NCBI GenBank assembly: GCA_003663535.1
Contig: QMUE01000003.1
Coordinates: 1 to 16,883 of the forward strand
Source: Thermococci archaeon
GTDB taxonomy: Archaea > Methanobacteriota_B > Thermococci > Thermococcales > Thermococcaceae
Direction: 5' to 3'
DNA length: 16,883 nt
Shown: one piece after another, positions 8,561 to 14,671 of the stretch
Numbering within the stretch: the first letter of the stretch is position 1
How the letters are laid out: every line of letters starts with the position of its first letter
Position numbers and translations under genes: made by a program
Notes under the pieces: generated by a model
The model's input: only the letters and a program-made list of their open reading frames with translations
Databases searched by the model: none
Told to the model about the DNA's origin: nothing

Positions 8561-10193
8561 GTGAACACCATAAAATTACTCGCTATAATGCTTGCACTTG
8601 TTGTAACTTCTGCATGCTTAGGCTACACTCCAAGCACGCCATCCCAAACCTCACACTCCCCAATATCCAAGACCTCGGAAACATCGTATTCTCCAACACC
8701 TAGCTCCTCAGAACCTTCACATTCTTCAACACCCAGTCCCTCAGAAACCTCTCCATCCACCTCACCACCAAAGACCCCCACTGACACTAACCCTCCAAAA
8801 ATTATTGAGTTTAATTGGAGTCCAACTAAAGTTGTTTGGGATAAGATTTATGACATCAAAGTGAGTTTTAAGGTTGTTGATGATAAAACGCCAATAAAAT
8901 ACGCCGAACTTCACTTTATCCCCGTAGAGTATGAATATTTCATCACAAAATATGGAATGAGACCAGAAGATTATCCGAAAGTGTTCCCACCCGAAAAAGA
9001 GCGAGTTTACGAGTTAACACCTTTGGACGGCGAATTTGATGAAACAGAAGAAGAATTCAGAGTCAGCATTACAAACATAACCGGTGGTAGAGAGTATAAG
9101 ATAATCATAATTGCAGAGGATGAGGTCGGAAATATCCAAAAATTCGAGTATAAAACTCCTTATATTAGACAATACGAAGACTTCGGGAGGCAATTGTACG
9201 AGAATGGGATAATTGTTGGTGCTAGTTATATGCCGTGGGATTTTATGTCAACCCCAATGAAAGATGGATATACACCGGTATTGGGGCGATATGATACATT
9301 GGATGACATTGTTCAATGGAAGCATATAGATTGGGCAGGATATGCAGGAATTAATGTGTTTTTTTATTGACGGTGAATATGTTTTCTCTGTGAATATTGA
9401 TCGACATGATGTACCCACAAAATTCCTTGAAAAAGGCATGAAAGTAAGTGTCTTTTTTGGTCCTACCTTGAGCTATAAAAGAGGCAGTAACCCTAACTTT
9501 CCTGAATGGGCCGTCGATCTAAATGAGCCTCATAATTTTAATAAGTTTATCTCTGATTTTGTCAAAATTGGAGATTGGAGCCTTCATCCTAACTACATGA
9601 AAATATCAGGAACCCCCGTAGTATTCATATATGACTCCAAGGCTTTTTTCAATTGGTCAAAAGCCTTTAGGCAGGCTATAAAAGAATTTAAAGTGAGAAC
9701 TGGTGAAAAACCTTTTATATTAGCTGATGAGATCCCAAAGATCCCTTATACACCTACTGATGTTGACTATACATTTCCATTTAAGGATTTTTCAGTTATA
9801 GATGGTCTAACAGGATGGGCAGGCTTTCATAATAGAGAAAAATCAGAGTGGATTACGAACTATGAAAAATTTTATAATCAACAACTAAATATTTGGAAAA
9901 AATTTGCTGAGGAAAAGAAACTGTTTTTCGTACCTACGGTCATTCCAGGATTTGATAACAATCATACTCCATATGATACAACTGAACTTCCGCTTCCTAG
10001 ATCTCCCAAGAAATTTGAAACAAGATTAAGGCTTGCGCTAAGATATGTCAATTTAAATCATGCTGAAATTGAGATCGATACTTGGAACGACTTTAGTGAA
10101 TGGAGTTATGTAGAACCCGATGTAAAAGATGGGTTTGCGTATCTTAATGTTTTGTTAGAAGTTCTTCATGAGTTTTTAAAGCAAAATTCATAA
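8561..10193 (+). pseudogene. GH99-like glycosidase lipoprotein 2, frame break in a T7 run
   Basis: The GTG at 8561 follows GGTG at 8552-8555. The N terminus MNTIKLLAIMLALVVTSAC is a lipoprotein signal with Cys19 as the lipidation site, then a Ser/Thr/Pro linker to about residue 75 and an Ig-like domain (residues about 78-205) very close to that of the gene at 1038. The GH99-like region begins at VGASYMPWDF and HIDWAGYAGINVFF. There a T7 run (9359-9365) shifts the frame into TAT TGA. With six Ts the frame continues as IDGEYVFSVN and runs to 10193. Later landmarks are NYMKISGTPVVFIYDSKAF and IDTWNDFSEWSYVEPD, matching the EW.E...EP region of GH99-type enzymes. It is likely a membrane-tethered extracellular glycan hydrolase, with target unknown. 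It is either a pseudogene, expressed by slippage, or a homopolymer sequencing error. Its 3' end recurs at 12500-12585. Confidence 0.7.
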
Positions 10194-10214
10194 CAATCTC
10201 CCAACTTTCCCAAA
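10132..10214 (+). repeat. Direct repeat copy A: 3' end of glycosidase 2 gene
   Basis: This stretch matches 12500-12585, including at least 36 consecutive identical bases around TTCTTCATGAGTTTTTAAAG and the stop codon, and continues past the stop (CCAACTTTCC). The two copies flank the caspase-like peptidase gene, so that gene sits in a unit of about 2.4 kb bounded by direct repeats. Confidence 0.85.
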
Positions 10215-10235
10215 TCCATCAGTGGTTGAGCCTCT

Positions 10236-10260
10236 CTTTCAATTCTTTTAAAGTCTTATT
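10236..10260 (+). repeat. Lone CRISPR-repeat-like sequence
   Basis: The stretch begins CTTTCAATTCT and ends AGTCTTATT. These are the conserved ends of Thermococcales CRISPR repeats as I recall them (in Pyrococcus furiosus, reverse orientation, CTTTCAATTCTATTTTAGTC then TTATTGGAAC). By that recalled reference 22 of 25 positions agree, and the last five bases of the repeat have diverged. No second repeat follows within 100 bases, so there is no array. CTCTTTCAA (10234-10242) also pairs with TTGAAAGAG (10269-10277), so a plain hairpin is an alternative reading. Confidence 0.5.
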
Positions 10261-10436
10261 TGGGAGAGTTGAAAGAGAAGGGAGTGAAAGTCGACTAAGA
10301 ATTCAAAAAAATCATCAGAGATATTATAGAAGGGAACTCAAAGGCAATATCCAGTTCGAACTCGAACAATGGGGGACACATCAAGTTCGAATACTTCAAC
10401 ACTACAATCAAGAGAACTTCTACATTGGAAAAATGA
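10260..10436 (+). pseudogene. Possible decayed ORF between glycosidase 2 and peptidase
   Basis: One frame reads LGELKEKGVKVD, then a TAA, then EFKKIIRDIIEGNSKAISSS and on to a TGA at 10434. The pieces look like coding sequence (amphipathic helix, lysine and isoleucine rich) interrupted by a stop. I do not recognise a family. A competing frame at 10226-10507 has a composition unlike protein. The rest of 10437-10614 holds only a TATA-like ATTATATAAG at 10464-10473, which may serve the next gene. Confidence 0.2.
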
Positions 10437-10614
10437 GTGTTAATCGAGAGAAATTAGCACACCATTATATAAGCATATACCTAAGGAAAAAAGTTAATAT
10501 ACTTTAGCAACCATTTTATGTTGATTAAATGGAGCAATGTTATAGAAAACGTTGTCTTGAGTTGAAATACTATGCAACTTCCATGCCCAAGCCTTTAGTA
10601 TTGGGGGAAGGCAG

Positions 10615-12315
10615 ATGAGGAAAAATATCTTGATGAGTCTGTTAATTGTAGTAGTTTTAGTAAGTGCTTGTATTGAAGAAGAGGGATCTACAACAATCAC
10701 AGAGACAACAACTGCCACTACAACAGAAACACTAACAACCACCACAACAAAAACAGTCACAACAACTGGCTATAACAACACAACCACGTCAATGACTGAG
10801 ACGGCGACAACTACTACAACGACTATGGAAAAATCGGACGCTTTGAAAGCTTACCTACAGAGCAAAGGCTGGTCGAGCGAATACAACCTATTCAAACCCA
10901 TGCTAAGAGATAACCAGCTGAGCGATATCGAAAAACAGTTGATAGAATACTTCAACACTATACCAGAAGATTATCAAAAGAATTCAAAAGTGCTTGAATT
11001 ACTTGAAAGCATTATCTCAGACGGTAAAGTTACGGAAAATGAATGGAACACCTTCCAAGACTGGGATAATGATGGGATATCTAATCTGTTTGAAATTTAC
11101 TATTTCACGTTAGCGGATCCTTTGATTCGTAATGATAGATATGTTATTATTTTTACAACAAATCGGCCTGGAAACATAATAGAACCTTGGTGGCAAGAGC
11201 ATTCTTATACAGATGGTGCATGGGAATGTGCTGAGAAGTTTGACGGTAAGTGGACCTACACGACTAAAAAATTTAATGAGGGGCTTTACGATTTCTTCGT
11301 TAACGACGAAAAAATACCTAGTGAAAACTTTTATCTATACGTTGGTAAAAATGCTACAGTTGATAACCTTGAAAGAGCTTTGAAAGACATTTCAGAAAAA
11401 TCTGACGAGAATGATTTTGTTTATTTATTTTTAAGTGCTCACGGTAATGAAAAAGGCAGAATATATCCTTTTAAGGAAGTTGATAGCGGATTGAAATTAA
11501 TCCCTATTGAGTATTCAACAATAGATAAATGGTTAGACAATATAAACTCAAAATATCAGGTAGTTGTGGTTGATGCATGTGGTTCTGGATCTGCTATCGA
11601 TGCATTGAAGGATGAACATAGAATAATTTTGACATCTGTCAATTATGAGAAAGCACATACAATGCCATATGTGCATTTATTAGTTGGGATGGCTTTGAGC
11701 AAATGGTATCCCGAAAATTATATCTCTATCAGAAAACTCTATGAAGATGCCAAGGGGCTTAATGAATGCATGTGTGAGCCGATGAGAGACTATTTCAAAG
11801 AAGAGTCAAACCCCCAGATATATGATCCAGAAGGTCTTGCTAGTAAAATATATTTAGGAGACTTCAGGAAATCAAATAATAGTACATGCTACAGCGATTT
11901 TCCCATGCTCTTCTTTGTTGATGCTAAGGACTTAACTAAGGAAATTCACTTCACATCGGCTGTAGTCAGCGTAGATGGGCTCTCGGTATCCTCCTCTTCC
12001 TCCTTCACAACGACCCTAGTGTACTCAGTATCGATCTGGATTCAGAACAACAGGAGCGAGGAGATCCAAGTGAGAAAGGTCTCGCTCCATTTCGACTGGA
12101 TGCCCAACGATCAGATGAGCTCCCACGAGTTCGAGCCACCAATAACTCTGAAGAGCGGCGATAAGGCCTCTCTAGGAAGATTCCCCACTATCCCGATCCC
12201 GGAAAGCGTCTACGGCCTCCACAGGTACTACATATACATCGAGACGTGGGATCCCGCTAATGGGGTCAAGGTCTGGGAGTTCGGTCCCTACAACATAAAC
12301 ATAACTAGGACATAA
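10615..12315 (+). CDS. Caspase/legumain-like (clan CD) cysteine peptidase lipoprotein
   Basis: The ATG at 10615 follows GGGGGAAGG. The 566-residue product starts with a lipoprotein signal (lipobox LVSAC, Cys19), then a Thr-rich linker to about residue 71. Residues about 73-165 form a helical region ending in DWDNDGISN (149-157), a calcium-loop-like DxDxDGxxN motif. The peptidase core has LFLSAHGN (His276) and VVVVDACGSGS (Cys322), the His-Gly and Asp-Ala-Cys signatures of clan CD peptidases (C13 legumain, C14 caspase and related families), each after a hydrophobic beta strand. A C-terminal beta-rich domain (about 445-566) follows. I infer a protease tethered outside the membrane; specificity is unknown, and the family often cuts after Asn, Asp, Lys or Arg. 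The last 330 bases are clearly richer in GC than the rest (about 53 against 37 percent in hand-counted 60-base blocks), suggesting a different origin for the C-terminal domain. Confidence 0.75.
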   Translation: MRKNILMSLLIVVVLVSACIEEEGSTTITETTTATTTETLTTTTTKTVTTTGYNNTTTSMTETATTTTTTMEKSDALKAYLQSKGWSSEYNLFKPMLRDNQLSDIEKQLIEYFNTIPEDYQKNSKVLELLESIISDGKVTENEWNTFQDWDNDGISNLFEIYYFTLADPLIRNDRYVIIFTTNRPGNIIEPWWQEHSYTDGAWECAEKFDGKWTYTTKKFNEGLYDFFVNDEKIPSENFYLYVGKNATVDNLERALKDISEKSDENDFVYLFLSAHGNEKGRIYPFKEVDSGLKLIPIEYSTIDKWLDNINSKYQVVVVDACGSGSAIDALKDEHRIILTSVNYEKAHTMPYVHLLVGMALSKWYPENYISIRKLYEDAKGLNECMCEPMRDYFKEESNPQIYDPEGLASKIYLGDFRKSNNSTCYSDFPMLFFVDAKDLTKEIHFTSAVVSVDGLSVSSSSSFTTTLVYSVSIWIQNNRSEEIQVRKVSLHFDWMPNDQMSSHEFEPPITLKSGDKASLGRFPTIPIPESVYGLHRYYIYIETWDPANGVKVWEFGPYNINITRT

Positions 12316-12454
12316 TCATGCGATAGATTTTGGCATAGAGGTACCAATCAGGACCATCGCTGAATACAAATCAAACTCTGCCTTAGATCTCATCCCCAAG
12401 CGGCGGCGAGGTATATTCTATAGCACCAAGCAGAGAAGAAGGTTAAAAAATTAA
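12311..12454 (+). pseudogene. Possible basic protein remnant
   Basis: Directly after the peptidase gene one frame reads IDFGIEVPIRTIAEYKS, then ALDLIPKRRRGIFYSTKQRR, to a TAA at 12452-12454, without a start codon. The Arg/Lys-rich end recalls DNA-binding or recombinase tails, but I cannot assign it. It could be the remnant of a mobility gene in an island that otherwise lacks one, or chance. Confidence 0.2.
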
Positions 12455-12481
12455 GGTAAACAGCAGTAACTTGGATCGCAA

Positions 12482-12562
12482 TCCGTAGAAGAGCAGAAAG
12501 GTTTTGCTTATCTTAATGTTTTGCCAGAAGTTCTTCATGAGTTTTTAAAGCAAAATTCATAA
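12482..12562 (+). pseudogene. C-terminal fragment of a third GH99-like copy
   Basis: In frame, the segment reads SVEEQKGFAYLNVLPEVLHE and FLKQNS to a TAA at 12560-12562. Apart from one Leu-to-Pro change, GFAYLNVL onward is identical to the C terminus of the protein encoded at 8561-10193. Only about 26 codons remain and no upstream part of the gene is present, so this is a recombination scar, not a gene. Confidence 0.8.
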
Positions 12563-12585
12563 TACAATCTCCAACTTTCCTAAAT
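12500..12585 (+). repeat. Direct repeat copy B: duplicated glycosidase 3' end
   Basis: This is the partner of 10132-10214. The homology runs through the stop codon into CCAACTTTCC at 12571-12580, so it is DNA duplication and not just protein similarity. The offset between copies is about 2.37 kb and encloses the lone CRISPR-like repeat and the peptidase gene. Confidence 0.85.
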
Positions 12586-12602
12586 AAACCCTCTTTTTCA
12601 TT

Positions 12603-12794
12603 TTATCCTCTTCATTAACTTCACAATTTTCCAGTGAGCGAAAAGAGAATAAAACAAGTATGTGAAAAAGGATAACCCGGGATAATCACCCTTTAGCAAA
12701 GGGGGATAAAAAGGGATATTGAAAAAATCACCCAACTTTATCCCTTTTATCCTTGTCTTATCCAAATTTCACCCCAAAAAGGCGAAAAGGATAA
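12603..12794. repeat. Cluster of GGATAA/TTATCC motifs with hairpin
   Basis: Within 192 bases the hexamer GGATAA or its complement TTATCC occurs eight times (12603-, 12670+, 12680+, 12704+, 12738-, 12747-, 12758-, 12789+), plus GGATAT at 12714. GGATAAAAAGGGAT (12704-12717) and ATCCCTTTTATCC (12740-12752) are inverse complements but for one extra A. No gene lies here. Such density resembles iterons, a partition site or a multi-site operator. It sits just inside the island's right end; a few related motifs lie at 221-254 and 424-429 on the left. Confidence 0.6.
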
Positions 12795-12938
12795 ACTCAT
12801 GCAAAGACACTCCCACAAATCCCATGAAACAATGACTGTAGCCCCAGTAAAAATAACCGCTAATTGGTCACAACACTAACACTCCCCAATGCTCAATCCT
12901 GAGAGTACTAACTCTTCAACCACAAAATTTAAAAACCC

Positions 12939-13035
12939 GGACTTGGCATACGTATTTAGACTCACATGTACGTATACAGCGAATACTCAAAAGCACCAAA
13001 GAGACGGTGACAAGCCTCCCGGTAGGGAGAAGTCC
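12939..13035 (+). other. Candidate structured RNA or operator upstream of tRNA-Phe
   Basis: Nested inverted repeats occur here. GGACTT (12939-12944) pairs with AAGTCC (13030-13035). Inside are ATACGTA (12948-12954) with TACGTAT (12969-12975), and CTCCC-GGTA-GGGAG (13016-13029) directly beside the outer stem. In this AT-rich DNA the GC-rich part stands out. Only the ATACGTA pair is kept in the left copy. The TATA-like box at 12926-12937 would start transcription near 12957, inside the structure, which counts against the full fold being transcribed. Confidence 0.25.
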
Positions 13036-13065
13036 AGCAGTCGGCTTGAAATCAGTCGAAAGACA

Positions 13066-13074
13066 GTTTAAATG
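13066..13074 (+). promoter_or_regulatory. TATA box of tRNA-Phe
   Basis: GTTTAAATGG-type sequence at 13066-13075 is centred about 27 bases before the tRNA 5' end at 13097. The aligned left copy has ATTTAAGTGG at 596-605. The working promoter is therefore island-side DNA. Confidence 0.65.
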
Positions 13075-13096
13075 GTTGCAATTCCGGATTGGGAGC

Positions 13097-13173
13097 GGGG
13101 CGGTAGCTCAGCCTGGGAGAGCGCCGGACTGAAGATCCGGGTGTCGGGGGTTCAAATCCCCCTCGCCCCACCA
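13097..13173 (+). tRNA. tRNA-Phe (anticodon GAA), CCA encoded
   Basis: The full cloverleaf can be read: acceptor GGGGCGG pairs with TCGCCCC (one G-U), the D arm is in GCTCAGCCTGGGAGAGC, anticodon arm CCGGA-CTGAAGA-TCCGG has GAA at 13131-13133, and T arm GGGGG-TTCAAAT-CCCCC is complete. A is the discriminator and CCA is encoded at 13171-13173. It charges phenylalanine and decodes UUC and UUU. Its 5' half and promoter duplicate 447-671, so this gene was rebuilt at the island's right end with the host's 3' half. Confidence 0.97.
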
Positions 13174-13201
13174 CGTTTTCCTGTTCTTCGATGACATAAA
13201 A

Positions 13202-13210
13202 GTTTAAAAA
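13202..13210 (+). promoter_or_regulatory. TATA box for the eL33 gene
   Basis: GTTTAAAAA at 13202-13210 lies about 36 bases before the ATG at 13242 and would start a very short leader holding the GGTGAT ribosome site. Confidence 0.5.
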
Positions 13211-13241
13211 CCAGTTTCCATAGTGATTTCCGGTGATGATA

Positions 13242-13499
13242 ATGAAGGGTATCGTATTAAGTTACATGAGAAGTAAAGAACACCAGCACAGCAACCACAT
13301 GATTATCAAACCACTAGGGATTGAAAGCAAAGAACAAGCTGCAACTCTTATTGGCAAGAAAGTCCTATGGAAAAGCCCAAGCGGAAAGCTTCTTGTGGGA
13401 AAAATTACAAGAACCCATGGAGTTAGAGGAGAAGTAAAAGCAATATTTGAAAGAGCCCTACCTGGCCAAGCAATAGGCGATTATGTTGAGATAAAGTGA
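13242..13499 (+). CDS. rpl35ae: 50S ribosomal protein L35Ae (eL33)
   Basis: The 85-residue product begins [20 protein letters not shown] and ends [26 protein letters not shown] and [17 protein letters not shown] are hallmarks of the archaeal/eukaryotic L35Ae family, a small beta-barrel protein of the large subunit. Longer in-frame starts exist at 13233 (GTG) and 13236 (ATG), but those bases form the ribosome site GGTGAT (13232-13237), four bases before the ATG at 13242, so 13242 is chosen; it also gives the usual family length. The gene lies just after tRNA-Phe and 32 bases before trm1, a small translation cluster that may share a transcript. The pyrimidine-rich gap to trm1 could also terminate some transcripts. 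Confidence 0.93.
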   Translation: MKGIVLSYMRSKEHQHSNHMIIKPLGIESKEQAATLIGKKVLWKSPSGKLLVGKITRTHGVRGEVKAIFERALPGQAIGDYVEIK

Positions 13500-13531
13500 C
13501 TTCTCTTTCCCTTCTTTTTGGAGGCAACTTG

Positions 13532-14671
13532 ATGGAACTTACCAAAATCAAAGAGGGCATGGCCGAGATCTTTATACCCAAAGCTAAGCGTATTTATGAT
13601 GCCCCTGTCTTTTATAACCCCATCATGGCCCTTAATAGAGATCTGAGTGTTCTCGTTTTGAAAGTCTTGGGCTCTAAAAAAGTTCTAGATGCCCTATCTG
13701 CAACAGGGGTGAGGGGAATACGATATGCTCTCGAAACTGAAGCTGAAGAAATATGGTTAAATGACATAAACCCAAATGCTTTTGAACTTATTATTAAAAA
13801 CCTAGAGAATAATTTTGGTGAGAAACCCATTCTAGAAAGAGAAATGGCAATAATAACCGGAGGAAGAAAGATAATTGCAACAAACAAAGACGCTAATCTC
13901 TTAATGGCCAAAAAGTTTAGATACTTTGACTTCATTGATCTTGATCCTTTTGGTTCTCCAATGGAATTTCTCGATTCAGCACTTAGGAGTGTTAAAAGGA
14001 GAGGAACCATTGCAATTACCGCTACAGATACTGCCCCTCTATGTGGAACACACTCAAAGGCCTGTGTTAGAAAATATAACTCAAGACCATTGAGAGGAGA
14101 ACTCTGCCACGAAAGCGGGCTAAGAATTCTAATAGGGATTGTTGCAAGATATGCTGCAAAATATGATCTAGGAATCAAAGTTCTCATTGCATATTATAAA
14201 GATCATTACTTCAGAGCATTCTTGCAACTCAAAGATGGGGCAAAGGAAGGAGACAAGTCCCTTATGAACCTTGGTTATGTCTATTTCAATACCAAAAATG
14301 GAAAATTCGAAATTGAAAAAAGGTTCCTTCCAAGTAAGCCTAATGCCTTCGGCCCGTTGTGGCTAGGGCCAATTAAAAACCAAAAATTCATTGAAAAAAT
14401 GATATTGAAAAGTGAAGAATGTGAGCTGGCCCAAAAGAAGAAAGCTCTTAACTTTTTGAACACTCTCCTCGAGGAACTGGATGGGCCGTTCTTCTACGAT
14501 ACTCATGCTCTTGCAAGGAGAAACTCCCTTGAAGTAAGAAAACTCTCTGATATAGGTGCAATACTCCAAGAGAAAGGCTACAAAGTGAGCAGAACTCATT
14601 TTTCCCCAACTGCAATAAAAACAGATGCTCCATTTGAAGATGTATTGGGGGCCTTAAAAGCTCTCCACTAA
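13532..14671 (+). CDS. trm1: tRNA (guanine26-N2)-dimethyltransferase
   Basis: The enzyme uses S-adenosylmethionine to mono- and dimethylate N2 of G26 in tRNA, which prevents misfolding. The 379-residue product has the Thermococcales Trm1 N terminus ([27 protein letters not shown]), an AdoMet-binding loop ([16 protein letters not shown], residues 53-68), the DPFG motif in [15 protein letters not shown] (residues 134-148), [17 protein letters not shown] and a C-terminal [14 protein letters not shown]. The open frame extends upstream to 13496, overlapping eL33, but GGAGG at 13520-13524 and the family's usual start support ATG 13532. The stop codon touches the stop of the convergent MATE gene with no base between. 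All recognised motifs are intact. Confidence 0.95.
   Translation: MELTKIKEGMAEIFIPKAKRIYDAPVFYNPIMALNRDLSVLVLKVLGSKKVLDALSATGVRGIRYALETEAEEIWLNDINPNAFELIIKNLENNFGEKPILEREMAIITGGRKIIATNKDANLLMAKKFRYFDFIDLDPFGSPMEFLDSALRSVKRRGTIAITATDTAPLCGTHSKACVRKYNSRPLRGELCHESGLRILIGIVARYAAKYDLGIKVLIAYYKDHYFRAFLQLKDGAKEGDKSLMNLGYVYFNTKNGKFEIEKRFLPSKPNAFGPLWLGPIKNQKFIEKMILKSEECELAQKKKALNFLNTLLEELDGPFFYDTHALARRNSLEVRKLSDIGAILQEKGYKVSRTHFSPTAIKTDAPFEDVLGALKALH

Larger units (their letters stand above)
672..13141. mobile_element. Integrated genomic island in tRNA-Phe, about 12.5 kb
   Basis: The segment is bounded by the truncated tRNA-Phe on the left and the complete tRNA-Phe on the right, with a 41-base perfect core in both. 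Because the complete gene lies at the right end and keeps the host 3' half, the island must have brought a 5' half and promoter. Cargo is two GH99-like lipoproteins, a beta-helix protein, an isoprenoid-synthase-like protein and a caspase-like lipoprotein. No integrase, split integrase fragment, replication protein or plasmid partition gene can be read, so the element is either a non-autonomous or decayed island, or it entered by homologous recombination across the repeat. The exact ends within the core cannot be fixed. Confidence 0.75.
12917..13141 (+). repeat. Right copy of 225-base tRNA-Phe flanking repeat
   Basis: This stretch aligns without gaps to 447-671. It covers a TATA-like AAATTTAAAAAC (12926-12937), the ATACGTA/TACGTAT inverted repeat, a GC-rich block at 13003-13045, the tRNA promoter and tRNA positions up to the anticodon stem. 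Upstream of the tRNA the copies differ at about 30 percent of positions, while the last 41 bases are identical. That fits a right copy brought in by the island from a related genome. Confidence 0.85.

Noticed and set aside
10226..10507. 93-codon plus-strand ORF between glycosidase 2 and peptidase
   Set aside because: It starts inside the CRISPR-like repeat and hairpin, has Gln/His/Arg-rich unlikely composition and no ribosome site; another frame in the same place looks more like a decayed gene.
12889..13071. 60-codon plus-strand ORF upstream of tRNA-Phe
   Set aside because: It overlaps the repeated promoter region, its composition is not protein-like, it has no ribosome site, and the frame is not kept in the left copy.
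13612..14187. 191-codon minus-strand ORF inside trm1
   Set aside because: It is antisense to a clearly conserved gene with intact motifs; a shadow frame.
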